Shown here: one piece after another, positions 1-12,368 of the stretch
Numbering within the stretch: the stretch's first letter is position 1
Layout: each line of letters opens with the position of its first letter
From: Monodelphis domestica
Lineage: Eukaryota; Chordata; Mammalia; Didelphimorphia; Didelphidae
Assembly: GCF_027887165.1 (NCBI RefSeq)
Contig: NC_077228.1
Coordinates: forward strand, 178,168,499-178,232,498
Reading direction: 5' to 3'
Length of the DNA: 64,000 nucleotides
The notes under the pieces: model-generated
The model's database searches: none
Told to the model about the DNA's origin: nothing
The model's input: the letters and a program-made list of their open reading frames with translations, nothing else
Program-made: the position numbers and the translations under genes

Positions 1-3000
1 GCTTAAGATCAAAGTGCCTGTCAATAGGATTTAATACCACCCTAAGCTATACTTTTCTTAGCTAATACTTATAATTAATATAGAGCAAATTTATATTATT
101 TGTAAAGGCTAATACCATTATAATCATAAAAGGGAGTAGAGGGTTTCACACTCCCACTCCCAAGTATTTTATATTGTCTGCAGTTGCTTATTTATTTATT
201 AGCTAACATTTATTTTTGTTTATATGCATAAAACATAATATATGTAACATAAGAATAATACAATACATATGGTTTCTTATAAATATGTAACAAATTACAA
301 TAAATATGCTGATCTAAGAGAAACATATTGACATTAGCTATATCCAAAAATCTATTGCATTCTTTCCCCCTTTACCCTTCTTCCCTTCCCAAGAAGGCAG
401 ATGATATGATATAGATTGTACATATATTATCATATAATACACATTTCTCTGTTCATTCTGTTCTGAAACAAGATACACATTGCTTATACCAGAGAAAAAT
501 TCATGGAGGAAATAAAAAGTGAAGAATGGTATGTTTCAATCTGCATTCAGACACCCATCTGTTTCTTCTATAGCAGAGAACATCTTTTTTCATTATGAGT
601 CTCTTATAGTTATCCTGGATCCTTGCCTTCTTGATAATAGTTAAATCATTCAGAATTGATCATTATACATTATCGTTACTGTATACAGCGTTCTCCTGCT
701 CACTTTACTTTGTATCACTTCATATAAGCCTTTTCAAGTTTTTTTTTTCTATTTGATCATTTTGTTTGTCATTTCTTATGGCACAATAATATTCTGTTAC
801 AGTCATATACTGCAACTTGTTCAAATTGTTCCCCAATTGATGTACATTCCTTCATTTTCCAATTTTTTGCCAATACAAAAAAGAACTGCTATAAAATATT
901 TTAGAACATATATCTCTTTTTCTTTTACATTGATTATGTTAGGAAATAAATCTAATTATAGTATTACTGGGTCAAAAGGCATATACAGTTTTTTTTTTTC
1001 CAACTCTTTGAGTATAATTCCAAATGCTTTCCAAAATGGTTGAATCAGTTCACAATTTCATCAATAATGAATTAGTGTCCTTATTTTTCCAAATTCCTGT
1101 CAACATTTGTCATTTGGCCCTTTTAATCATTTTAGCCAAACTGATAGATGTGAAATGATGCCTCAGAATTGCTTTAATTTGCATTTCTCTAATAAATATT
1201 GATTTAGAACATTTCTTTTCATAGTTATGTATATAACTTTGATTTATTCATCCTAAAACTGTCCATATCTTTTGACCATCTATCAGTTGGAGAATGGATC
1301 AACCTATATATTTGACAAAGTTCTCTATATATTTTAGATATGCTGTGTATAAAAACTTTTCTCCAATCTATGACTTTTCTTCTAATCTTGGCTACATTGT
1401 TTTAATTGTACAAAACTTTTAAAATTTAATGTCTTCAAAATTATCCATGTTATATTCCACAATGGTTTTTATATATTATTCATAAATTCTTCTCCTATCC
1501 ATAAATCTGACAGGTAATATGTGCCCAATTCTAATTTCTTCATCATAATAGGTCATATATTTATTTTGATTTCTCTTGGTAAATGGTACAAGACATCAGT
1601 CTGTATCAAGTTTCTCCCAAACTGTTTTCCAGTTTTCCCAACCATTTTTTACCAAATAGTGAATTCTTATGTCAAAAACTTGAGACTTTACCTTTGTCAA
1701 ACACAATGTGACTATAATCTTTTACAACTATTTGTTGTATAGTCTGTTCTACTGATCTATTATTCTATTTCTTAGCCAGTACCAGATAATTTTGATAATT
1801 ATTGCTTTTGAAATCTGCTACTACTAGACCTCTTTCCTTAACAACTTTTTTCATTATTTTCTTTGACATCCTTGACCTTTTCTTTTTCGAAGTGAAATTT
1901 GCTATTATTTTTTCTAGTTCAATAAAATACCTTTTCGGTCATTTAATTGGGATGGCATTAAATAAGTAGATCAGTTTAGGTAGATTTGTCATTTTAATTA
2001 TATTGGCTCTGCCCACCCATGAACAATTGTTTCTCTATATCTGACTTTATTTTCATAAAAATATTTTATAAATATTTTCATATAGTTTTTAGATTTGTTT
2101 TTGAAGATATATTCCTAGGTATTTTATTCTATCTATGGATAATTTAAATGGGTTATCTCTTACTGTCTCTTTTTGCAGGACATTGTTGGTGATATATATA
2201 TTACATATATATATAGAGAGAGAGATGCTGATAATTATGTGGGCTTATTTTATATTTGGCTACGTTGTTAAAATTATCAATAGTTTCAATTAATTTTAAG
2301 ATGAATTTCTAGAATATTCTATATGTGTCATCTATGAAAGGGGATAATTTTTTCTTTGACCATTCAGATACCTTCAATTTCTTTTTCTTCTCATTGTTAT
2401 GGCTACTATTTCTAGGATATTAAAAAATGAAATTTCTCTTTTAATATCTTTCTTTTGGACTTTGTTAGTGACATAAAGAAATTCTAATGATTTATATGGG
2501 TTTATTTTATATCCTGTAACATTGCTGACAATTATTTCCACTGTTTTTTTTAGTGGATCCTCTAAGGTTCTCTAATACCATCATATCATCTGCAAAGAGT
2601 GATAGTTTTGTTTCCTCACTGTCTATTCTAATTCCTTCTATTTCTTTTCCTTCTCTTATTGCTATAGTTTTTCTAGCATTTCTAGGGCAATATTGAATAA
2701 CAGTGGGGGAAATGGACAACGTTGCTTTACCCTGATCTTATCTGGTAGGCTTCTAGCTTATTCCCATTACAGATAATACTTGCTGTTGGTTTTAGAGAAA
2801 TACTATTTATTATTTTCAGAAAAGTTCCATTTATTCTTATGCTTTCTACTGTTTTTAGGAATGAGTATTGTATTTTATCAAAAGCTTTTTTCTGCATCTA
2901 CTGAGATATTCATATGACTTTTTTTGTTATTGATGTGGTTAGTTATGCAGATAGTTTTCTTAATATTGAATCTGTCCTGCATTCCTGGTATAATCCTACA

Positions 3001-3714
3001 TGATCTTTGTTACTTATTGCTAAAATATCCTTGCTAATATTTTATTTAAATTTTTGCATAAATATTCATTAGGGAAATTGGTCTCTAGTTTTCTTTCTCT
3101 GTTTTTACTCTTCTTGGTTCAGGTATCAAAACCATATTTATGTCCTAAAAAGAATTTGGTAGGACTCCTTCTTTGCTTATTTTCTCAAATTGTTTATATA
3201 ATAGTGGAATTCAGTGTCTTCTAAATGTTTTTGTATTCATTATTGAATTCATTTGTAAATCCATTTGGTCCTGGGGATATTTTCTTTGGGAGCTCATTGA
3301 TGGCTTCTTCAACATCTTTTTCTGAGAAAGGGTTATTTAACTATTCTATTTCTTCTTCTGTTAATCTGGGCAATTTATATTTTGGTAAATATTCATCCAT
3401 TTCATTTATATTGTTGGATTTGTTGTCATATAATTGGGCAAAATAGTTCCTATAAATTGCTTTAATTTTATTTTCACTGGTGGTAAATTAATTCTTTCCA
3501 TTTTTTATATAGGCAGTTTGGCTTTCTTTTTAAAATCAAATTAGCCAATGGTTTATCTATTTTATTGACCCCCAACACCCATGAAATAAGCTCTTAGTTT
3601 TATTAATTCCATGGTTTTTAAATCTCTCCTTTGATTTTCAGGATTTCCAATTCAGTCTTTAATTGGGAATTTAAAATTTGTTCTTTTTCAAGTTTTAAAA
3701 ATCTGTATGGTCCA

Positions 3715-3930
3715 GGGGGCAGCTGAGTAGCTCAGTGGATTGAGAGCCAGGCCTAAAGAGGGAGGTTCTGGGTTCAAATCTGACCTCAGACACTTCCTAG
3801 CTGTGTGACCCTGGGCAAGCCGCTTAACCCCCATTGCCTAGCCCTGGCCAACTCTTCTGCCTTGGAACCAATACACAGTATTGATTCCAAGATGGAAGGT
3901 AAAGGTTTAAAAATTTTTTTAATTTAATTT
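3715..3930 (+). mobile_element. tRNA-derived marsupial SINE (type B tail)
   Basis: It begins ggggcagctgagtagctcag, has a tRNA-like B box (gggttcaaatc) and the CORE-like block ctgtgtgaccctgggcaag, and ends in the type B tail (gattccaagatggaaggtaa) with an A/T-rich end. The target duplication aaaaatctgtatgg is seen on both sides (about 3697-3710 and 3931-3944), inside the L1. Confidence 0.9.
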
Positions 3931-4160
3931 AAAAAATCTGTATGGCCCATTTATTGATCTACTCTTTCTCTATTTTATTGATCTAAGTGTTTAAAGATAT
4001 ACATTCTCTCTTAATAATTACTTTAGGTACATCCCATAAATTTTGGTATGTTATCTCATTATTGTCATTCTTTTTAATGAAATTATTTGTCTCTATGATC
4101 TGTTCTTTGACCTATTTGTTCTTTAGAATTAGATTTTTTTAGTATCCAATTAATTTTTTA

Positions 4161-4342
4161 AAAACCCTTACCTTCCACCAATCAATACTTCTAAGGAAGA
4201 AGAGTGGTGAGAGCTAGGCAATGGAGGTTAAGTGACTTGCCCAGGGCCTATAGCTAGGAAGTGTCTGAGGATAGATTTGAACCATTGGACCTCCCATCTC
4301 TAGGCCTGGTTTTCAATCCACTGAGCTACCCAGCTGCCCCCT
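4161..4342 (-). mobile_element. marsupial SINE (type B tail)
   Basis: The reverse complement is a full type B SINE: tail first (cccttaccttccaccaatc), ending at gagctacccagctgccccc. It is flanked by tccaatta repeats at about 4145 and 4343. Confidence 0.88.
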
Positions 4343-4359
4343 CCAATTAAATTTTTTAA

Positions 4360-4544
4360 ATTTTACCTTTTGTCTTGAAATTGATACTAAGTATTGGTTC
4401 CAAGGAAGAAGAATGGTAAGGGCTAGATAACTGGGGTTACTTGCTCAGTGTTTCATGGCTAGAACATGTCTGAGGCTAAATTTGGACCCAGGACTTACCA
4501 TTGCTAGGCTTGGCTTTCTTTCCATTGAATCACCTAGCTGCCCT
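4360..4544 (-). mobile_element. second marsupial SINE at the same target (type B tail)
   Basis: An independent, more diverged minus-strand SINE (tail taccttttgtcttgaaattg, end cacctagctgccc) follows the previous one directly. It again ends at tccaattaatttt, so both used the same AT-rich target. Confidence 0.85.
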
Positions 4545-4560
4545 CCAATTAATTTTAATT

Positions 4561-4850
4561 GAATTTTATTTTTTTCAATTACATGTAGAAACAATTTTTG
4601 ACAATTGTTTTCCAACAGAGCACAATTTAGATTCTCTTCTTCTCCTCAAGTTATATCAGTGCTTCCATGCAATAGTTCCATATTCTCCATGTTGTGATGA
4701 AAGACATACATCACAAATGGAATAAAAAGTTCACAAAGGAAATATAGTAAAGCATGGCATGCTTTGATCTGCAATCAGTTTCTAACAATTCTTTCTTTGA
4801 CTGTGGATAGAATTGAATCCTTCACAGATGATCATCATACACTATATAAG
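4561..4850 (-). mobile_element. L1 3' UTR fragment
   Basis: This resembles the antisense 3' end of marsupial L1 (tttcaattacatgtagaaac; later a ggcatgctttgatctgcaat block also present at 525-550 in the first L1). It is a separate short, 5'-truncated insertion. Confidence 0.6.
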
Positions 4851-5009
4851 AAGTGGGGACAGGACAGACGTCTTTAAAACAGCTCATTTTTGAGCTGAGC
4901 ACATGTTGGACCTTTTCTCTAGGTGTACTCATTTTGGATTTCTTTTGCTTCTCCACCATGCTTTCCCCTCACCCGAAGGAACCTTTTTCTCCACCTTTTC
5001 ACCTTTCTT

Positions 5010-5142
5010 TTTTATGTCTTCCCCAATTAGACTGTAAGAACCTGAGAGCAGAGGCTATTCTTTTTTTTCCTATTTGTATTATCAACAAGTAGCTCAGTGC
5101 CTGGAACTTGGTAGAGGGATGCTTAAAAATGTTTATTGACAA
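5010..5142 (+). mobile_element. L2 3' end fragment
   Basis: It shows the usual L2 3' end: attagactgtaagaacctga, then cagtgcctggaacttggtag and aatgtttattgac. Confidence 0.65.
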
Positions 5143-5535
5143 AGAGTCAAGCCCAAGTTTGTAAGGTTTACTGATTTCCAAGGTGTAAATATTCATACTG
5201 AAAATTTACCCTGAAGACCAAAATTGAACAAACAAACAAAAATAACTCTATGATATGAGAACTATTAAGATAAAATCAAAAGACTGCAGAAAACATATAC
5301 ACTTCTGCCCTAGGTAAACTAGGTAGACAGGTTCCCTAATGGGAAGCTGGACTTCCAACATGTCCTTTTATTTCTAGCTCTTGCACCATCCAAGACTTAA
5401 TAGACTTTTTATCTTGCTCTGGAATAAAAGAATTTATTGATATATTTTGTCATTTATGATAATCTGTATAACTTCTTCATATTCTCTCTTTCATTGTTTT
5501 CTTGAATAAACATATTTGTTCATAATCCATGATTA

Positions 5536-5703
5536 ACTTTTAAAAAAATTCTTATTTTCTGTCTTAGTTACAACTCTAAGACAGAAGGGCAAAGGCTAGG
5601 CAAATGGGATCAAGTGATTTGCCCATTAATAAGTGTCTGAGGCCAGATTTGAACTCAGGTTCTCCCTACTCCAGGCTTGACTCTATATCCACTAGCTGTC
5701 CCC
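5536..5703 (-). mobile_element. marsupial SINE (type B tail)
   Basis: A diverged minus-strand copy between target repeats catgattaactttt (5528 and 5703 areas). Confidence 0.85.
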
Positions 5704-5739
5704 ATGATTAACTTTTTATAAAGAACATTTGGTGAGAGA

Positions 5740-6850
5740 GAGACCAACATCTCACACAGTATAAGATAATCTTGAAAAGGAAAAATGACTTAGATATAAA
5801 AGATCACATCATGAGTAAATAACTTAGAGACCTTGGGAAGAAAATGCTTTTCATAATTATAGAGACAGGGAGATCATGAACAACAAGAAACAGAAAGGCT
5901 CACAAAATCTGAAATAGACAATTTCATTTACATAAAGTTAAAAAGTTTTAGTACAAGTGAAATTAATGCTGTGACAATCAGAAAAGAAATAGGTAATTGG
6001 GAAGAAATATCTTTGACATTTCATGGAGAGACAATCTTATATCCAATATGGATATGGAAGTGATTCAATTTTCTAAAAAGTAAGGGCAATTCTTCATATA
6101 TAACTGGTCAAAGGATTCAAACAGGAAGTTTTCAAAAGAAGAAATCAATAGTCATATAGAAAGAGCTCCAAATCACTAATAATTAGATAAATGTGAATTA
6201 CAGCAATTCTGCAGTTCCACTTCACACTCATCAGATTGGCCAAGATAACCAAAAAAAAAGAGGAAATGACAAATGCTAGAAAAACTATGGGAAAATAGGC
6301 ATACTAGTGCATTATTATTAGTAATGCTATAAATTGATCCAATCATTCTAGAAAACAATTTGGAACTACGTACAAAAAAAATCATTAAGCTGTGCATAGC
6401 AGTTGACCTACTATACCAATAACCTGCCTAAACCTTAAAAAGGTCAAAGAAAAAGGAAAGAAACCCACTTATGCAAAAATATTTATAGCAGGGGGTAGCT
6501 AAGGTGGATCAATGGATTGAGAGTCAGGTCCTGGGTTCAAATTTGACCTCAGACACTTCCTAGTTGTGTGACCCTGGCCAAGTCACTTAACCCCCATTGC
6601 CTAACCCTTACCACTTTTCTACCTTGGAACCAATACATGCTAAGACAGAAGGTAAGGAGTTAAAAATAAATTTGTAGCAGGTTTTTTTTTTTAATATAAT
6701 CAAGACCTCTAAACTAAGGGAATTTTGTTTCCTTGTTGTTTGGGGAATAGATGAATGAATTAAGGTATGTGGATATAGTGTAATATTTGTGCTACAAGAA
6801 ATTTAATAAAGGGGCAATTTTGAGAAATCAGGGAAGACTTGTGTGAACTG
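5740..6850 (+). mobile_element. L1-like fragment (ORF2 C-terminal part), interrupted by a SINE
   Basis: On the + strand this reads like the last part of L1/HAL1-type ORF2 (an FWKTIWN-like region near 6340-6370; ggggaatagatgaatgaatt near 6744). It has no long open frame and is old. Confidence 0.55.
6487..6668 (+). mobile_element. marsupial SINE (type B tail)
   Basis: A complete but diverged copy: gggggtagctaaggtggatc through acagaaggtaaggagttaaa. Flanked by similar tttatagcag / aatttgtagcag sequence. Confidence 0.85.
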
Positions 6851-7439
6851 ATACTTCTCCCCTTCTCCTCTGACTACTTCTAGCTTCAAATAGTCCATCT
6901 AACATAAGGTGAGGGGGTAAGCAGTCAGCAATAGCAAGGAACAGTACTGCCATTGTAAATCCCAATGTTCATCCTCTTTCCAAACGTGATGGCAGTGTCC
7001 TTCTTCGGAAGCTCCATCTCTCCATGCTTTCTGTTGGCACCAGCTCCGATTGCTCTGTGGGGCATGTCAGGGAGAGGCAGACAGAATGAGAAGGGAGCTA
7101 CCAAAGCTATGTTTAAAGAAGTTTGATCTGCTGATGTTAGTGAATGAAGTGGACTCACTGGTGGGAAGTAGGGGAAGAGGGGAGAGGCAAAGAAAGTGGT
7201 TGGAATATTCTCATTTCTTTCCAGGCTGCACTTTGGACTTCCTCTATTATGTCCTGGCTCTTCAACCTGAAACTTCACCCTGGCCATGGAATTCACACAT
7301 TCTGGAAGTCACCTCTGTCCTTTAGCCTCTCCCTCTGATCGGATGGGAGTTTCTTCCCAGAACCTCCCCCCAAGGAGAAAGCCCAGGCCAACCATGCCTC
7401 ATTCCTCTCCAGGTTGCACATTGGACCTCCTCTACAACA

Positions 7440-7815
7440 CCCGTGTGCCTTTGTCTCCATTCTGCCTCTTTTGGGGCTTCCTTTCCTCGAATTGCCTCCC
7501 TCCGTTAAAATATGAGCTCATCGACTCTAAATGAACACCCTAATACAAAAACCAACAACATGGAAATGGGTTTGAATCAAGGACACATGTGATACCCAGT
7601 GGAATAGTGCATTGGCTAGGGGAGGGGTGGTGGGAGGGGGCGAGGAAAAGAAGAGGATCTGTTTCCAAGGAATATTGTTTGAAAATGACCAAATAAAATG
7701 TTTAAATTGGGGGGAAAAATATGAGCTCATCGAGGACAAAGACCACCTTTCTTCTTGTATTTGTATCCCCAGAACTGAGCACAGTGCTTGAGACATAGTA
7801 GGTGGCCACAGAAAG
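7440..7815 (+). mobile_element. L2 3' end, split by an L1 fragment
   Basis: The sequence from 7716 on (tatgagctcatcgaggacaa, ttgtatccccagaactgag, cagtgcttgagacatagtag) is an L2 3' end. Its start is repeated at 7507-7524 before the inserted L1 piece. Confidence 0.6.
7525..7715 (+). mobile_element. short L1 3'-end insertion with 18-bp target duplication
   Basis: The 191-bp insert contains the L1 3' UTR block acccagtggaatagtgcatt and a G-rich stretch. It is flanked by perfect copies of aaaatatgagctcatcga at 7507-7524 and 7716-7733, showing a 5'-truncated L1 insertion into L2. Confidence 0.75.
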
Positions 7816-8200
7816 TCACTTAACTCCCTTTAACCACAGTTTCCTCCTCTTGTAAGATGCTGGTGTTCTACTAGATGAGCTCCCTTTCAACCTGAGACCC
7901 ATGATCTTCTGTAAATCTCTTGCCCTGCCTTTGGTTTTCCTGTCTTTGAAACAGCAGTGTAAGCACCAGGAGCATAGATCATTTGTGAGTGGGATGAATT
8001 TCTAGGCATGGATGAGACATTCCTGGACATTCCAGAACTTCTTCCCGGTAGCTTAAGCCCTTTTCTAGCTGTGATGGTAACTTCCAGGCACACTTCTCTC
8101 TTCCCTGGAAATGTCCACAGGCCACGGGGAGGGGAGCAGGGCAGTGGCACTGCTCTCAGTTATGTTGGACTCAGTTGATTAGTCAACTTCTATTGACTGT
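7816..8200. other. no gene seen; repeat-poor sequence
   Basis: Unique-looking DNA with a weak MIR-like start (ttgtaagatgctggtgttct area). I see no exon or RNA gene. Confidence 0.4.
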
Positions 8201-9660
8201 TTGGGGACTTTTCCTAAAGAAAATGGCAACCAATTCTTTTCTCTCTCCTTTGGGGAAAGCACAGCTGAGGAGAGGTTGGGCAGACCTGTTTTGGCAACAA
8301 AGGGAATTTGATTCTCTGTCTTTTAGGCACTCTCCTCTTGATGTGAACTAGATGAGGAGAATGCCTGCTAGGAGAGAGGGTAATGGATGAGAACCGCCAG
8401 TGAAGAGTCCTATAAATGATTCCTGCAGAGTGGAGGACAATCCTAGGGGCCAATTGTTCCAGTGAGCATGCGCTGAGGGGTGTCGGGAGTTAGCGCTTAA
8501 TAATTGAGCCCGGGCTTATGAATGAATATAATAAGACTAATGAGCTTCCCTCATCCCATGCCACCTCCACATGGAGAAACAGCCTGTTTCCCTGTTTATT
8601 GACCGTATGGAGATCATTAATGCCTCCTGACACCAGGGTCACTCCCCAGGTCAATCCCTGAGCCGTTCCTGCAAACTGAGGGGAAATGAACTTCCCAGTG
8701 ACATATGGCTCAGACCCTTGAGCTTCAGAACTTGGGCAAAGCTGGACTCTGCCCCGCCCCCACCCCTGAGAATTGATCCCTCCCTAACACCCAAATGGCA
8801 GGACCCCCAAGAATCGGATTCATTTGGGGAGATGGTGTAGCTCTGGTAGAGAAAAATAAAAGGGGAGGGTCTTGTCTTTCTGCATCCCATCCAGGAGGTC
8901 CCAGCTGATAGACTAACATTAATCCCCTGGCGACTGGCTGGGGTGATGTCTGGTAGCTGCAGCTGCAGTTTGCCAGGAGCCAAAGCCGCCCTTCCTACAG
9001 GTGGTGGAGGGGGGCCGAAGCAGGGCCTGAGGTGGCCATGTGGCCTTCCTCTCTGTTTCCTCCCTCCTTCCCTTTCCTGTTCCCTTTTCTCAGCCTCCAA
9101 AAGGCCCTGAGGGGATCTCCTTTTCAAAATCACAACAATATTCCTCTTCCCCAGTCCACGTTGAATTCAAGATGGCAGCGAGGGACGGGTTTGGGGAACA
9201 ATAGGAGCTAGCGATTGGTGCAGCATTGTGCCCTCCAAGCTGATAGACAGCCACGTGAACCACTCAAAGGACCGGTCTGGGCTGGCACCACTCAATGGGC
9301 CAGTGGGCGGATTATGCTGCCATCGGGGCTTTGGGCTGGCCCTGGCCTCAAGTGCCTGAGAATGCCCATGTTGGCAGAAGTAGGAAGTAATCCAGCAGTC
9401 TGGGCTCATGTGCCAGACTTCTAACCAGGCCTGGCTTCCTGGGGCAATGGCTCCTCGGTAATGAATGGAGCTGGGAATAAATACCACACGCCTGGGGAAG
9501 AAGAGGAGAAAACAACCAGGAGGAAATCAATAGGATTATAAGGTTAATACCAGAGCAGCCCCGAGTGACAGTTACCAAATAAATGATCTCAGGAGGACAT
9601 GGCCAAGGTTAAATGAAACCCAATAAATAAAAGGGAGCATTCAAAGGAGAAAATGCAGAA
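8200..9660 (+). promoter_or_regulatory. candidate upstream TBX4 enhancer block (repeat-free)
   Basis: About 1.4 kb without any recognisable repeat in an otherwise repeat-dense flank. It has clusters of homeodomain cores: cttaataattgag (near 8500), gactaatgagc (near 8538), gatcattaatgcc (near 8613), ggtaatgaatgg (near 9455) and GGATTA at 9533-9538, the complement of the PITX/OTX core TAATCC. It lies 13-14 kb upstream of the presumed TBX4 exon 1. In mouse a mammal-conserved hindlimb enhancer (HLEA) lies upstream of Tbx4. Identity with HLEA is inference; conservation cannot be measured here. Confidence 0.35.
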
Positions 9661-10040
9661 TGTACAAGGCTAGAAGGCGGGGCCAACCTCGAAGTCTCTG
9701 CCTTGGGTCCTGGGGGCTGCCTTCCCCCTCTCCTTTGTGGAGGGGGTGGGGAATTCTCCTCCTAGGGTCATTTATCTTTGAGGCTTATGGCCGCAGGCCC
9801 TGTACTGCTTCTGACACGGAGGCTGACATGTTCAGAGGACCTCCGTTCTTCAGCCGGACAAAACATCCAAGGGAATCCAGCTTGGACCAGGAAATGGAGA
9901 GCGCCAAGGAGAGGGCATGATCTCTGGCTGTCTAGGGTGGTGGACCTACTGAAATTCTTTGTTTCTATTGATGATGGGATTAGAAGGTCAGTTTGTCCAC
10001 AATTAAACCAAGGGGATGGAGTCTAGATGATAGGAAATGC
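9661..10040. other. no gene seen
   Basis: Unique-looking, moderately GC-rich sequence. Short open frames show no family features. Confidence 0.4.
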
Positions 10041-10044
10041 TACT

Positions 10045-10275
10045 CAAGTGTCTAGCTAGATAAAGCTCAGGGCCTGGAGTCAGGAAGACCTGAGTTCAAA
10101 CCTTACTAGCTGTGTGACCTTAGGTGAGTCACATAATCCCATTGACCTCAGGTTCCTCATCTGTAAAATGAGTTGGAGAAGAAAATGGCAAACCACTCCA
10201 ATATCTTTGCTAAGAAAACCCCAAAGGGGGTCTGGAAGAGTTGGACACAGTTTAAATGACTGAACAACAACAGTA
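10045..10275 (+). mobile_element. marsupial CORE-SINE (type A tail, Mar-1-like)
   Basis: It has the B box (gagttcaaacc), the CORE block (aggttcctcatctgtaaaat) and the type A tail gttggagaagaaaatggcaa ... aaaccccaaagggggtc, ending in actgaacaacaac. Confidence 0.88.
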
Positions 10276-10523
10276 ACTTTGGAGAGAGGAGTTTTGACTG
10301 AATGAGGAGATCAGGTGCTAGTCTATATAGAGAAATCTCAGAGCCAAACTATCTCCTATAGACTCCTACCTTTGGGATCTGGGCTGTTTGGTGAGCATTC
10401 ACCTTATCTAACCTGGACCTAGACCCACCATACCTCTTCCTGGCCATTTTTGTAATGTACCATCTCTCTCCATCCCTTTCCAACTCAATCCCTAAGAACA
10501 ATAATTAAATAAGTACTATTAGG

Positions 10524-10712
10524 GGCAGCTAGGTGGCTCAATGGATAGAGCCAGGCCTAGACTGGAGGTCTTGGGTTCAAATGTGACCTTAGATACCTCC
10601 CAGCTGTATGACCTTGAGCAAGATACTTAACCCCCATTGCCTAGCCCTTACCACTCTCCTGTCATGGAACCAGTGCTTAGCATTGATTCTAGGAAAAAAG
10701 GTAAAGGTTAAA
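10524..10712 (+). mobile_element. marsupial SINE (type B tail)
   Basis: Full copy from ggggcagctaggtggctcaa to gaaaaaaggtaaaggttaaa. Confidence 0.9.
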
Positions 10713-10814
10713 AAATAATACTACCATTCTTGGAAAGGTCCTATCAATCAATTGTCCTAGGACTCCAATGGCCTCTTTCTTATCCCAAACACTCTTCTCT
10801 GCCACCACTTCCTT

Positions 10815-10975
10815 TTATGCTATTAGAATGTAAGCTACTTGAGGGCAGGGACCACCTTGCTTGCTTGTCTATACCCCCAGAACTTAACACTATGCTAGTA
10901 AATGCTTAATAAATGCTTTTTTTTTCATTCATTCATTCATTCATTCATTCATTCATTCATTCCTTCATTCATTCA
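10815..10975 (+). mobile_element. L2 3' end with (ATTC)n tail
   Basis: Typical L2 3' end (aatgtaagctacttgagggc ... aatgcttaataaatgc) followed by a TTCA/ATTC tetranucleotide tract at 10926-10975. Confidence 0.7.
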
Positions 10976-10999
10976 TAATAAGGCAGTCATCCTCATCAA

Positions 11000-12245
11000 G
11001 ATTAACCTCTATGAATCTCTTGATACCATATCTTCTTATCTTCTCCTGTAGGTTGATCCCTTAATCATTCCTTCTTTCTCATCTTCAGTCATTGGTCCTC
11101 TCACCAGGCAGCCATACCTCCATGCATCTGTCCTAGATATCAGATCTGTCTTTTCTTTATCTTCCTTTCCTTCTTATTATTTCTTTGCTTCCTACAAATA
11201 TTCTCTTCTCTCTCATCTTAAAACGATAACAAATCTTACCAAATCAAACTGCCCTTGCTAGTTATCAGCCTGCATCTCTCTTTACTTTCTTAATCAAGGT
11301 CCTAGAAATTGTTGTCTACCCTGACTGTCTCTACTTTCTTCTCAACCTTTGGCAATCTGGCTTCTAACTTCATTACTCAATAGACACCACTCTCTAAAGT
11401 CACCAGTGATCTCTCAGGCTACCAAATTTGATGATGTTTTCTCAGTTTTCATCATTTTTGGCTTCTCTGTGGCCTTTGAAACTGTGACTATCCTTTCTTC
11501 CTGAATACTCTCACTAACCAGGGTTTTTGTGATTCTACTCTCTTGTAGTACTCTCTTCAGCCATTCTGACTGTTGCTTCTCAGGTCTCCTTTGCAGAATC
11601 ATGACCCACATCATACACCCTAATTATAGATTTTGAGACTGTCCTAGGCTGTCTTCTCTCTCCACACTCTCACTTTGTGACATATTCCTAATTGGTCTCC
11701 TGACTTCAAGTCTCTTTCAATTCCAATTTACTCTCTACTGAATAGAAGAACTCCATATTGCTGCTGAGACCAAAAGTAAACTCCTCTGTTTAGTTTTTAA
11801 AGCACATCAAAATCTGACTCCAATCCACCTTTCCATTCTCGTTATATAATCCTTTTCCTGTACTCTACAGTTTAGTCAAATTGACTATCTTGCTGTTTCT
11901 CCCAGGTGGCACTGTATCTTCCCTTATACATTCTAGTCTCACCTTCACTTTCAAAGAATGCTCTACATCCTTTAAGACTTTGCCCAAGTACCATCTTCTT
12001 CATGAAAACTTTCTTTACCCTCTTTCTTAACTGTTGGTGTCCCTCTTCTATCTATCTTGTTGTTTTGCATATATATATATATATATACACCCACATATAT
12101 ATTCTATAGGTGTCTATGTCTATACTCCCTCTCCTTAAAGAATGTAAGCTCCTTAGGGGGAGGGGGGCAGAAATAATTTCATTTTTGTTTTCCAATTCCC
12201 AGAATCTAGTACATAGTAGGTGCTTAGTAAATGTTTATGGATAGA
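11000..12245 (+). mobile_element. long L2 fragment
   Basis: About 1.2 kb of L2 ORF2 C-terminal region and 3' end: caccagtgatctctcaggct, ctggtctcctgacttcaagt-like and tttaaagcacatcaaaatct blocks, then the 3' end gaatgtaagctccttagggg ... gtaggtgcttagtaaatg. A (TA)n tract is at 12069-12090. Many stops; dead copy. Confidence 0.7.
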
Positions 12246-12368
12246 TTAATCAATGAAATTATGGATCTTCCTTTATTCCTGCCTCAACTAAAACTAGCCT
12301 AGTCGTGCATTTACCCTGGGTTCTCTACAATGCCAGTTCCATACAAAGATCATGACTAGTATCCCCTG

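Larger units (their letters stand above)
190..4560 (-). mobile_element. 5'-truncated marsupial L1, with nested SINEs
   Basis: Read on the minus strand, this is decayed L1 ORF2 followed by a 3' UTR. The reverse-transcriptase FADD motif (LSLFADDMM) is at 2585-2596, with further RT-like sequence up to about 4100. The C-terminal region of ORF2 (an ELIQPFWKAIW-like block) lies around 960-1140. The 3' UTR occupies roughly 190-750. It is broken by many stops and interrupted by SINEs at 3715-3930, 4161-4342 and 4360-4544. The 5' UTR and ORF1 are absent. The first 189 bases are AT-rich and I see nothing assignable in them. Confidence 0.8.

Noticed and set aside
2507-2719. Reverse-transcriptase-like frame as a working gene
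   Set aside because: It is a short surviving part of a broken L1 ORF2.
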